NCBI GenBank assembly: GCA_949710005.1
Contig: OX453272.1
Location: 23,563,891 to 23,627,890, forward strand
Direction: 5' to 3'
Origin: Ricordea florida
Taxonomy: Eukaryota; Cnidaria; Anthozoa; Corallimorpharia; Ricordeidae
DNA: 64,000 nt
Under the pieces are notes generated by a model, which searched no databases, was not told the origin of the DNA, and was given only the letters and a program-made list of their open reading frames with translations. Position numbers and translations under genes: made by a program. Of the stretch, positions 41,601 to 53,600 are shown piece after piece (the first letter of the stretch is position 1; each line of letters starts with the position of its first letter).

Positions 41601-44600
41601 AAACCCACCCAACAGGGCTTAACTTCAGTGATCGGCGGAGTGTTTTCCCTGTGGTATGGTATTCATAGGAAGTGGTTGTTTTTACATAGGTTTCAGACTG
41701 AAACCCATTGAGTATTCCAAAGGCTCATCAGTCTGGTAACTTTCATCACTTTCCTTATTTCACCCATGATTTCTTCTCCTGGTCGCATTGACTAACCACA
41801 GGAGCCCAACACCAGGAGCGTGCCTTTCCCATATAATTTATCCCTTTGCTCCAGCACAGTAGAAGATGGTGCTATTTTTAACTTCCATTTTACGGCAAAG
41901 AAAACAAATGTATTATTACAATGGCCAATCAAATTGCGCTACGTACATGTTAATTTCTGATTAAGATTTCTGCTGTTGCTTTTATAATAGCGGAAACTGC
42001 CTCAACAGGAGATATATATTTCATAATAGAAATAAATAATATTATAATATAAATAATAATTTAAATATACTTTATAATGGCAGAAACCACTTTCACAATT
42101 TCTAAAAATAGCCACATCTGCTACTGTGCTGGGGACATCACTCAACACTTAGGAATGCTCCTGGTGATGGGCTCCTGCCAACCATGGCAGGTTACTGTAA
42201 CTGGTCAATTTTTGTCAACTGATTGCAACCATGGGTAGCCATACTTAATAGGCCAGAGCATCCCTCGGAAACATCCCTAAGCGTCTTCTTTATTTAATTA
42301 TTTAGTTATTTCCACGAGAGCCAAGCACCTGTCACATGGTCTAGTAAGCCAGACATGTACGCATTGCAGACCTATTTTTATACCCATGTAAAAGGTCAAT
42401 CAGAAGCCTTGTCTGTGACTTCAATTTTCTGTTTAGATGATTAAATGAAATTCTTTACTATTGCCTGTGACATCACTTCTAAGTTCAGCTGAAGCAACTA
42501 CACCTGTCCAGTCATCCCTCAGTTTATCTTTAAGTGGTTAAGATTTGCAAGGGTTACAAATATAAGTACATTTTTATAGAAACTGTATTTCCAAATAAAG
42601 TCTTCATTTGTATTGGACTTGTGCTGATTCATAAATCAGGAGTGAACCATATTTTTTCATTTTTTTTGTCATCCTAAATTCATAAAGATTGCTCAAAGTA
42701 CAAACAAACAAATAACATGCTACATGAGCATCTCATAGTATGATGCATTATATTAACACTAGTCTACTTAACTTAACATTTTCCTAAAGAAAATACTTTT
42801 TTTATAAATGAAACTTTTGGCTGCATTCACAATTACCATTCCTTTTCGTTTACAATTTAATAGAATTAGCTCCTAGTGTTATTACATTGTAATAAGATTC
42901 CTTTTCAGGATAATTTTGTACTGTAGCCTGTGACATCTTTTTTTTTCAGTGTGATATTGATATTTATCATGATGTTGAGCAGAGGATTATTTACCTACAC
43001 CTTGTATCTGTGTATGATGTGTCAAGATTACTTCAGCTGTGTAAGCAAGCTCCACAAGAAGTGTCTAGTGCAGTAAGGCTCATTCTATGCTTTTACTACA
43101 CAATTAATAATAGTGTTGTTGTATAAAGGATAAGGTACGTGGCCATCCAGAGATACGAAAGTCCACTTCTTGTGTTGAAAAGTAGTCGTGGATGAGCACA
43201 GTGAGCAAATGAAACATTTTTCATTTGCAAGAAATGAAGAAGAGGACCTTTCATATTTCCAAGGGATCATGTAATTATTGTTTTAACACTTATTAAATGC
43301 AGTATAATACTGAGTGGTAGCAAACAAATAAGAAGGCCACCTTCGTCTGTGATGTAAGACATGGGTGATATCATTTTGGTCAATTTGTCACTGATCATTA
43401 AATTTTAAGCAAGAGAACTATAATGTCATGTAATTAACACACAGCACCTGGCAATCAGCAGCAGTGATTGCATTACTGTTCAGAGTCACATTATGCAGCT
43501 GCACTGGACAAATTTAGTAATCTATGTACAGGGTTCATGCTACTCCTTAAACTCCTTAAAAACTCCTTAGATTTGATTTACGTTCTAAAGGGCGCTTAAA
43601 AACTCCTTAAATTTACAAAATTCAGCAACAACTCCTTAAGAACTCCTTATTTCTTGTCTAACAAAGCTCAAACATTAAATTTTAGCAGAAAACATTTCAC
43701 GTGTTAGATGGTGTTTATACCTTCATTGACATTATACATTTTTGGAGGAAGTTCCATGTCGTGTTATGATGTTATGTTCACATTATTCACAATATTTCTT
43801 CTGTTTCATCATTATTATTAAATTTATATTCAATTATACAACAGTAGCATATTGTGCATGAATAATAAATAGAAACAATGGCAGTTATTTCTTTTTTTTT
43901 TTCAAAGAAACAAACAAAATACTCCTTAAAAATTGTATTTTGGTCCTTAAAAACGCCTTAAAAAGTCCTTAAATTATGGTTACTCACCTTAGCACGAACC
44001 CTGTATGTACAATGTTACTGTAAAGAAGAACCATGGATTCTATTACATTCCTTTTTGTTGATCTCTATTTTTTGCTCCATTTCTGTGCAGGAGTCTCACC
44101 AGTACTGGATGTCCCATGAGTTCTATTATGCAAGTGCCCTCTTATTTCTGTTTTCTGTCTCTCATATAATTGTGGTAAGTATAATGCACCTATCAATGTT
44201 AAGCCGGTGGGGGTGGGGGGGGGGGAGTCAGGGCATGGGGTGGGGATTTGATTGTCTTTGTTGACCCTGGGGTAGGGCATTTGACTGACCTTGTTCTCCC
44301 GGGGGAGGGAATATTTGAATCTTTCTTTGCCAGCCTTGGGATATTTGACAGCGATGTGCAGCCCGGGGTGGGGAAATTTGGTTGCATTTGACTGGAATGA
44401 TTTGCCCGTGGGCAGGGAATTTGACGGCAAATTTTTCAAAAATGTCAAATCCCCACCCCATGCCCTGACCCCCTCCCCCCCCCCCTGCCGGCTTAACATT
44501 GATTGGTGCATAAGTACTAGATAACAAGCAACTGAAAAGATTCATACAAGAAAACTCCTTTAGCATTGTCTGAGGAAAGAAACAGTGGAACATGTAGATT

Positions 44601-47600
44601 CTGCAAAATTTTTATTAATTTTACTCTCAAAATGTAAATTACAAGAATTTGTTGTTACATCAAGAGTTACTCAGGTTTTTTTGAGTGGACCCTTTTAAAT
44701 GTTTTATGCACTGAAATTACTTTGCGTTGCTCTTGAAAATGTGTACGTTTTCATTTATTAATTTTTATATAGTACTGTAAGTTCATTACAAAATACTTGA
44801 AGACAGTAATATTGACATGACAAGACTCGGAAACATGTACGGTATGACAGAGGAAAGATCAGAGCTTGCTTTCCAATGAAAACTAACCAACATGAACCAA
44901 CAGTAAAATTTTATGTCATGGGATAGTTTGTATGGATAATATAAAGTATGAATTATTGTTTGTTAGCTTGGCCAGCCCCTTGGAGTTGTTAGCTTGATCA
45001 AAACTAGACCAAAATTAATGCACTTGCATTCAAACAATCATACAAAGCATAATGCTTTATAGGGGAATTGACTTTTTGGTCTGCTTCTACTGTTTCAAAT
45101 TTTCATATATTTTTTTTGACAGATGTTGCATCCTTCTCAGACGTTTGATCTTGATTATATCAGACTGTTTCGCACCTTGGCTTTAACAAGGTAAATATTT
45201 CCATGTTATCAGTTACTCTGTATTGTTTAATACTGTCCAATGACCTGTATCATTCTCTCAGTTTCTTTTCCAACGTACGAGAATTTCCTTTCTTTTTGAA
45301 TGGTAGCAGTAAGAAGAAAGCAAAGAAACGGTCCGTTTGGGACATGTCAAATAAATTATGAAGGTGGATGAATAGACCCTGCTTTGCGATTCACATGATT
45401 GTCCATCCAGGGTTGTAGCTGCCGGTTGAGGTGTGGGGGAGGACTCGCATAGGAAAGGGGCGGGGATTCTCGTCGGGAATTTTTAATTAAACTTCTAATG
45501 GAGACCGATCTGGGCGTGGCCTAAAATTTTTTGAATCCCTAAAAGAAGCCATGTTAAAGTCTTCTTTAGGTATTAATGTTATAGAAAACTTTGATTATAT
45601 AAATTAGAAATATACGTATTGATAAATATATTTACTCGGGCTACCTGTGGTAGCACGAGTCTAGGTTTCGGTTTCCTATAAGTCTATCGTCGACGTCGAG
45701 AATGAGCAAGGCTGCGCTGCTCGCGGTCTGCGGTGTCCCTAAAGGCATGAAAGCGAGGCGCCTTATTTCAAAAACATCCACGAATCTTTTCTTATTCAAA
45801 CTCAAGTTTTTTTTTCTGCGTGGTCGTGTGGAAAGAGATTAGCGGGAACAGGGCCAATAAGGCTAAATCGGAAGAAAAGTATATCCGGCGATTGAGGAGT
45901 AATATTGTTGTTTTTCCCACATATCGCTTCTTCGCCTTCGATAACTTTGAATCAGATGAATGGCATCAAGTTTCACGACTGTTTTTTTACCGTGGGAACC
46001 AAGAAAGCTGATTGGTCAACATTAATTCGATTAGTAAACAAACCCAACTATCACTGAAATTTCTGTAAAACCTTAGAAAACTTTCTGATAAAATCGCTCA
46101 GCTTAAACACGACGTCGACAAGAATTACGGTGCGATATGTACAGTCTGGTAGGTTTTTTGCGGTCGTAAATAAATTATACAATATATACAAAACTTAGGC
46201 GTAAACCCACATTCACGTTTGTTCGAAGCCGTATTATCAAGTGTAGCCCGAGTGAACGCTCCCGAGAGCGTGTAGTTTTTTTATATTTCTTTGCGGCTGA
46301 ATATAATGGTGTTTTGCCCAGAGCACCTTAAGTGAGACCAAAATCTGTAATTTACACCCCTAAGCGAGACGACGAGCATCCCCGCCCCTTTCACTTATGA
46401 ATTCCTCCCCCCCCCCCCCCCGGTTTGAGGTAGCCATTTAGCCGGCTGACTGTAGATTTAAGTAGACTTTGGTCGCCGGCATAAGTCGAGCGACAGTTCA
46501 GACACCATGGTTGTTTACCATTTACCACAAATTCCCGGAAATTTCGGTTCGGAATTTTCGTTCGGAAAGAACGGTACGTGTCGTTTACCATTTGCCCCCA
46601 AATTTCCGGATTGTCACGCCGCGCTAGACTGGATTCATATTTGTTGTTGTTGTTGAAGCGATTGCGCTCGGAGAGGCCTGAAACTAGTACGAAACTCTTG
46701 GAACTTGTAAATGGTAAACGAATTTCCATTCGGAACTCCTCTGGCGTCCCAACCGGGAAAACGGGACTACCTTTTCAGAATTTCCGTTTGTCCCGGGAAT
46801 TTTCCAGTGGGACGAACCGAAAAAACGTTTACCATTTACATCCCAACCGGAATTTCCGGGAATTTGTGGTAAATGGTAAACAACCCATGTGCCGAATCTA
46901 ATTGATGAATTAAGCAATACAGTACAAAAGCATACCATACTATACCGCACCACACCACATGAGACGACACGAGACTACACGAGTCACGACACGAAACGAC
47001 ACATTACAACACCAGAGCGATGTCTGAAACAATTTTCCTGAGCGATGTCTGAAACAATTTGTCTGAGTGATGTCTGAATCAATTTCGTATTGCAGTTTTA
47101 ATTTGGTGCAGCAAAAATATTCAGTTCGACAGTCTGTCGTATCATTCGTCACACTAGACCGACAGGTGACTCATACGGCGGCGTTCTCGTGTGCCGACCC
47201 ATAACTCATAAATCTTTCCTAAGAATGTAACTGCTTGCACGGAATAAGGATTTCCTGTGGGCTCAGCACACGGTGCGCCGTTTGAATCAAATGCCGCGCC
47301 AATGTCGCTCCAAAATCGGACCTAACTGATGGGGGCTTTTCTTATGGTGCGGTATTGTGGTAACGTTTATATGAAAGTACGGTATTGCAAGACCAAGCGG
47401 TTTCGGTATTTTGGTAAATCTCGATGCGCTATTGCGGTATTTTTACTTTCGTCCGTGCGGTATTGCGGTATTTTGACTTCCCCCCCCTCCCCCCCCGTCC
47501 TCTTGTTAACTCAATTACGGCAGCTGAGCTGGGCCTAAGCAACAACTTCCATCTTAACGAAAAAGATACGCTAGGAATTCGAAAATGAATGGTTTTATGT

Positions 47601-50600
47601 TATACTTAGCTTATATAGTTCATGCTTTGAGGAGGTAATTAGTAAAAAACTGGTGCTGTGTCGGTGGGGAATTGAAACACAAGAAATTGGGATAATCAAG
47701 CAAGTTGATAATTAACAATTAGATTGTGAGCTCAAAATTTCTATGGGGTGATAGTAGGGGTGATAACATGGGGTGATAGGTATAACTATCAACAATCTAA
47801 TTGTTTTAGTTATAATCATAATAAACGAATCATGTGTAATAAATAATAATAATAATAACGAATTTTTAAACAGGATGGCCCTTCAGTACATGCGTACTGT
47901 TATCAAAGGGGTCCTGTAAAAAGAAAAATATATATAACAATATAAGAATAAAAATAAAAATACTTCATATAAAAGGATAAAAAGTAAAAATTAAAAATCT
48001 ATTAAATTACGCTTATTTAACCTAAACAAATAATTCGTTTAAAGACTGCCTAAATAAAACCCTACTGCTAGTTTGTCTAGTTTTTAAAGGTAAAGAATTA
48101 AAAATATTTGCACCAGAGAAATAAAAACTTTTTCGTGCAAATTCAAGTTTCACTTTAGGTAGAACAACAATGGCTCTACAGTTCCTCGTATCACGATTAT
48201 GCGTTAAAAGATTAAAATAGTTTTTAAAAGGGGTGCAAACGTTGCCTTGTAGGCAGTCAAAAACAAAATTACAGGCTTTTCTCATTTGAATGTTCTCGAC
48301 TGTGGGTAGGCGGAGTACACAAGTAAGACATGTAGGATTTGGCAGAATGATCCTGTGACTTCGTTGTTCCAGGTCTCTGATTTTGCGCTTACGTGTTTCT
48401 GACCAACCAAGCGTACTTTGACCACAGTAAGTGAAAATGGGCATGATCATTGTCCTGTAGATGCATTCAGCGCTAAAGACATCAATGTTAGAACGGATTC
48501 GTCGCAATAAATTTACTCTCCCCGCTGCTTTTTTGTACATTTTTAAAAAGTGCGTGTCAAGATTTAGTGTGGGATCTAAATGAACGCCGAGGTATTTATA
48601 GGTTGTTGTCGCGTTTATGCGGCATCCGTTTACCATCAAGTTTAATTCCTTGCCATTGAAACAATTTAATCTTTTCGCTGTTCCAAACAACATAACTTCA
48701 GTTTTTCCTTTTTTAAGATTGATGATAAGTTCATTTTCTCTAAACCAGTCAGCGAGACTTTTGATGTCTTCACCGAGATTGTGTTGTATAGCATCCAAGT
48801 CTTTCGAGGAGGTGAAAATAACTGTGTCGTCTGCATAGGTGATAATTTTGGAGTAACGAAGCGGCTGATGGACGTCATTAAAGTGAATCAAGAACAATAG
48901 CGGACCTAGAATACTTCCTTGGGGAACACCTGTGAAAACAGGATTAGGTTTGTCGTTGAAAAAATACCAAAATACTAAATGTTTCTGCGAAACTTCGCTA
49001 AAGCGCAAAGACGTCGCCATTTTGAAAACGATCTTCAACCAAGTGCTGTCTAATTGTTTTAGTATCACCCAACTAGTCGGACAGAAAAAGCAATAATAAA
49101 ACAAAGTTGAAAGAAAGATTTATTTGGGAATAAAACAAAAGAAAGCGCCACGAATTTCGCTACTCGAGGACTATTACTAATAGACCCCTAGTAGCGTAGT
49201 CAATCAGATTGCGGCAGTTGCATTAGTCCACTAGTTGGGTGATACTAATGGCTGATAGTCTGCAGTAGCAGTATGTGCGTTAGTATACCGGTAAATTTTA
49301 ACTAAAGCAAGTTATACCGCCGTAAGGTAAAAGAGGGGTGCTGACGTTTCGAGCGTTAGCCCTTCGTTACTCGCTCTGACGAAGGGAAAACGCTCGAAAC
49401 GTCATCACCCCTCTTTTACCTTACGGTGGTATAACTTACTTTATCAATTTGTTTGATCATCCAAATTTGTTATGAGTTTCTGTGTACAAGTAATAAAAAG
49501 CTACTGTAACTTATTCTATAGGCATCAGCTGTTGCCTCAAATTTCCCAGTTGTTGAGTGGTGTGGAAGGTATTCCCGACATCTGGAGGCAAACTGGACGG
49601 CCATGTATTCCAAGACTGGTTTGTTCGTTAAAACAGGTTTGAGCTGAGCTTCTTCAACTTTCTTACTGACATACTCTTGAAGATTAAGATTTATGTTGGC
49701 AGTCAACTTAGTTCAAATTCCATCTTATAGATTCAATGTTTACTTTAACTTGTCATTTATTGATTTTAATGCTTCTACTTGCCTTTTTCAGGAGGGGGGC
49801 GTAAGGGGGGTCCGAAAACCGCAAAACCGCACAGAAATAGGCCAAAAAACCGCAAACCGCATCGGGTTTTTTCCCGAAAACCGAAACCGCACGTACAGGG
49901 AGGCCACAATATGAAAGCTTACGTCAGCAAGACTTGTGATACATCCTGATAACATTATACGTTAATATTAAACATACCATCATAGCATCATCGAAGCATC
50001 ATTGGCCAAAACGACCAAAACGGTTAATCACATTAAGTATTAACTCGAAAAGGCGGTGATTGCAAACAACAGAGTTAAACTGTAAGCTGATATAATGAAC
50101 CCTGATGCGTTGTAAAACAAAACACTTGGCTCGCGCTTGCAAGATAAACGGATACCGACCGCCTGCCGAACGTTCTAAAGAGTGTTATCACCGCAGACAT
50201 TTTTTTTTTTCACCGAAAACCGCGACTTAAATGTTGTAATAACCGCAAACCGCTTAGTGTCTTGAAACCGCAATGCCGCGAGTTAAAATGAAAATTACCG
50301 CAAAACCGCACCAAAAGTGACGCAAAACCGCATCACCGCAAACCCTTACGCCCCCCTATTTCAGTAATTGCGCGGCTATTTTTGATTTTATAATTTGAAT
50401 TCATTGAACCATTGAATATTAACTAGTTGTCTTGTTTGTCAATTTATTATGACAATAAATGTTTTAAGCCTGTCAATGCCACAGGTGACCCATGCATAAA
50501 TTGTCCTTATAATTCCAATACACTACGGCACAATAGATTATAAGAGTTGAGAATATGATCACATCAAGGATGTTAAATCGATCAACCGCCAAATTTTCCG

Positions 50601-53600
50601 AATTAGAACATAAGGAACTATATAGCACCTTTTAAGGAGAATTTATGCTCGATCTTGGCAATGAGAGGGTTTAAAAAAGAAAATCAGTCTGATTTGCTTT
50701 AGATAATGATAGCCTGAGAAACCAACTGGCCCGCTAACTGCCTTTCGCTTTCTGTCTATTTTTAAATTTGCACGATAATTTAATAATGATTTACAGGGGA
50801 AGAGGTCTTTTGTCCATTTTCAATAATCAGACTACTTGTTCAATCTCCTTTTGTATTCCATGGAGTGTATAGTCAACTGTTTGATACACGTAATGACATT
50901 AATTGATCATCACAGTTATGCACACAACTTAAGCAGCTGTGAAATTAAAGCCTGAAAAAAACTCAGGCCTAAACGGGATTCGAACCCATGACCTCTGCGA
51001 TACCGGAGCAGTGCTCTACCAACTGAGCTATCAAGCCAACTGGGAGCTGGTCATATTGTGAGTTCGTAATATACCCGTAGATGAAGAAGAATGATTCAAA
51101 TGAATATATGAAAGACCATATATTTGAACTGCGGATTAATATGTAATGACATTAATTGATCATCACAGTTATGCACACAACTTAAGCAGCTGCGAAATTA
51201 AAGCCTGAAAAAAACTCAGGCCTGAACGGGATTCGAACCCATGACCTCTGCGATACCGGAGCAGTGCTCTACCAACTGAGCTATCAAGCCAACTGGGAGC
51301 TGGTCATATTGTGAGTTCGTAATATACCCGTAGGTCAAGAAGAATGATTCAAATGAATATATGAAAGACCATATATTTGAACTGCGGATTAATATGTAAT
51401 GACATTAATTGATCATCACAGTTGTTTGATACACGCCTCGTCGATTGTTACTTCGTAGAAAACTCCAGCTCGTCGTCTAATTGTCTCTTTTAATCGGTGC
51501 CTCTTTGTTTTAATCCTTTAGCGTGTACCCTTTATGGACCCCTCACAAACGGTAAGGCCAAAAGCTTCGCATTATTCCAATGCATACTGCCAAACAGCGC
51601 CCTTAGATGTGTATTTGTAAGCTAGAACTTGTTTGTCTGTGATGTCTACATCCCTTTCTATTATTAGTCTGGTAAGAACCAGGACACATATGCAAGCAAG
51701 ACGAAAGGAAAAACACAAGTGAGTCACTCATACGTGTATATGGATAAGGATAGTTACGTTTTACACAGTGCATTCACTCACTTGTGCACAAATGCACAGT
51801 TAAGCATTATTTTCATAAAAAAATAGGTCCGCAATGCGTACATGTGTGGCTTGCAAGGCCACGTGACAGGCGCTAGGCTCTCGTGGACAATTAAATAGAT
51901 AAATATATAAAAGAATCCGATCGTGCCATAATGTGGCTACACACTTCATGTAAACCACACAAAAATGGCGTCACCAGACTGTCCTAACTCCAGAGAAGTC
52001 TAGCCTTAAGAAGCATCCGGTTTTCTGTGCAGTGGGAAAGATTTTTATCGACTGCAGACCAAACCAGGCCAACCCTACTGTGTCACACAAGTTTATCCTG
52101 CGCATGCTGGCCCTGTGCAAAGGTTAGCTACGGAGGTAGCGTTGCCAATTTGTCAGGCGTGCGTTTCTCACGAGTCAATCGTAAAAATACCAAGCACTCA
52201 CCATACAAACGTATTCTGTTAACATGTTCTGTTAACGTGTTCTGTTAACTCTTCGGGCTCAAAACCTGCGATTCACACATAATACACCCCTGTTCTCTTA
52301 ATACGCGCTCGTGTAGAGAGATAAAAGAGAGTCTTGCAATGTAACAAATTTGATGCGCAAAAGCGTCTCTTGTTCCCTGAACACGGCTTGAAGTATTGCG
52401 CTTGGAATTTTTCAAGCTTTTGAGAGAGGCACGCTAGTGGGATCTCATTTTGCGTTGGACTACAGTTGTCCTTTCATAATGTTTCTTTGTCAGTCTCACC
52501 GAAGCACCCTAGCTAACCCCCACCCTCCCTACTCTTAAGGAGAAAACAGTATCATTATATCCCCAAAGTTAAAAGTCCACTTCATAACCTGGAATAAGCA
52601 TTCCTTGCTTTCCTTTTTCGTTACGAAGACTATGACTTCTCAGAAGAAACTCCAACACGCTATAGAGGATCAGATGTACAGTATAATGAGAAAAGCAAGG
52701 CTTCTAGGAAGTCTTAGGTAAGGACTGTTCAGTAGCATTTCAAAGAATGGACCGACTGCAACGTTTGATCTACAGTTGAGAAATTTAGAGCCACGCTGTA
52801 TTGTTAAACAAACAGTGCCATAGTACAGAACTGGTTGGTAGTTTTCCATAGAATGGTGACATTGTATGGTTTGATCCACAGTTGAAGAAGGTAGAACCAC
52901 ACCTCATATTAGAACAAACAGTACTGTTCAGTAGCTTTCCAAAGAATGGTCACACTGCACGGTTTGATCCGAAAATAAAAAGGTTATAACCACACTGCAT
53001 AGTGAAACAAAATAGTACCACACTAAAGTTTTGTTCAGTAGATTTCCATGCAATACTTATAGTTACCGGCACCGCATAGTTTGATCCACAGGTAGTAAAG
53101 TAAGAAGCAAATTAACTGTGTAATAAAACAAATAGTGCCACAGTTCATTAATTTTCAGTAACTTTTCAAAGAATGGTTACACTGCATGGCTTAATCCAGA
53201 GATGAAAACTATAGAACCACACTGCATAGTAGAACAAATAGTATCAAAATGTTTACGTTGCACGGTTTGATCGTCACATTAAAGAGGTAGAGCCACCTAG
53301 TGACATATAATGAAACGAACAGTACCACAGTGCAGTGTTGTTCAGTGGTTTTTCAACCAAGGTCCTTTTGAAAGATTCTCTCTAACTAGAACAGTACCAG
53401 CTATCGCTTCGGTAAATAGCAAGTTTATAGTGAGAGATGTGGCCCGATTTGCCTCATTGCCAGTTGTCGAAGACACTACGTTTTGCAGAGTAGAATAAAA
53501 TCGATATTGGAATAGTCAAAACATGCACCGGTTAAGGTTATCGTAGACCTTCGCGGGTGTCTTTCGCGAAAATAATTATAAACGCTGTTTTAAACGCAAC

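Larger units (their letters stand above)
39411..42949. other. SMG8 introns 2-3, repeats only apart from exon 3
   Basis: Apart from the 51-bp exon 3 at 40089-40139, this stretch holds a foldback (40852-40985), a 5S-like sequence (41557-41670), an inverted-repeat element (41791-42180) and two copies of a dispersed repeat. No other exon is seen. Confidence 0.6.
50885..51420 (-). repeat. tandem pair of 253-bp units, each with a tRNA-like gene
   Basis: The unit recurs almost unchanged: ATTAATTGATCATCACAGTT, CACAACTTAAGCAGCTG, tRNA-like part, GGGAGCTGGTCATATTGTGA, CATATATTTGAACTGCGGAT. The distance between the two tRNA-like copies is 253 bp. A more diverged single unit lies at about 18535-18790. 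It lies in SMG8 intron 7. Confidence 0.9.

Noticed and set aside
44065..44593. Four overlapping ORFs of 62-148 codons
   Set aside because: They lie in the G/C-rich inverted repeats of the TIR element and are Pro/Gly composition artefacts.
46391..46953. ORFs of 89-112 codons on both strands
   Set aside because: They translate the foldback with GTTTACCATTT/AATTTCC repeats; no family resemblance.
48947..49104. N-terminal 55 codons of the reverse-transcriptase ORF as part of the enzyme
   Set aside because: This DNA is flanking repeat (also seen near 34480), so the RT fragment starts at about 48945.
52027..52248. Possible SMG8 exon after TTCTGTGCAG
   Set aside because: The acceptor is good but the translation (Cys-rich, no SMG8 similarity) does not fit and phase does not help.
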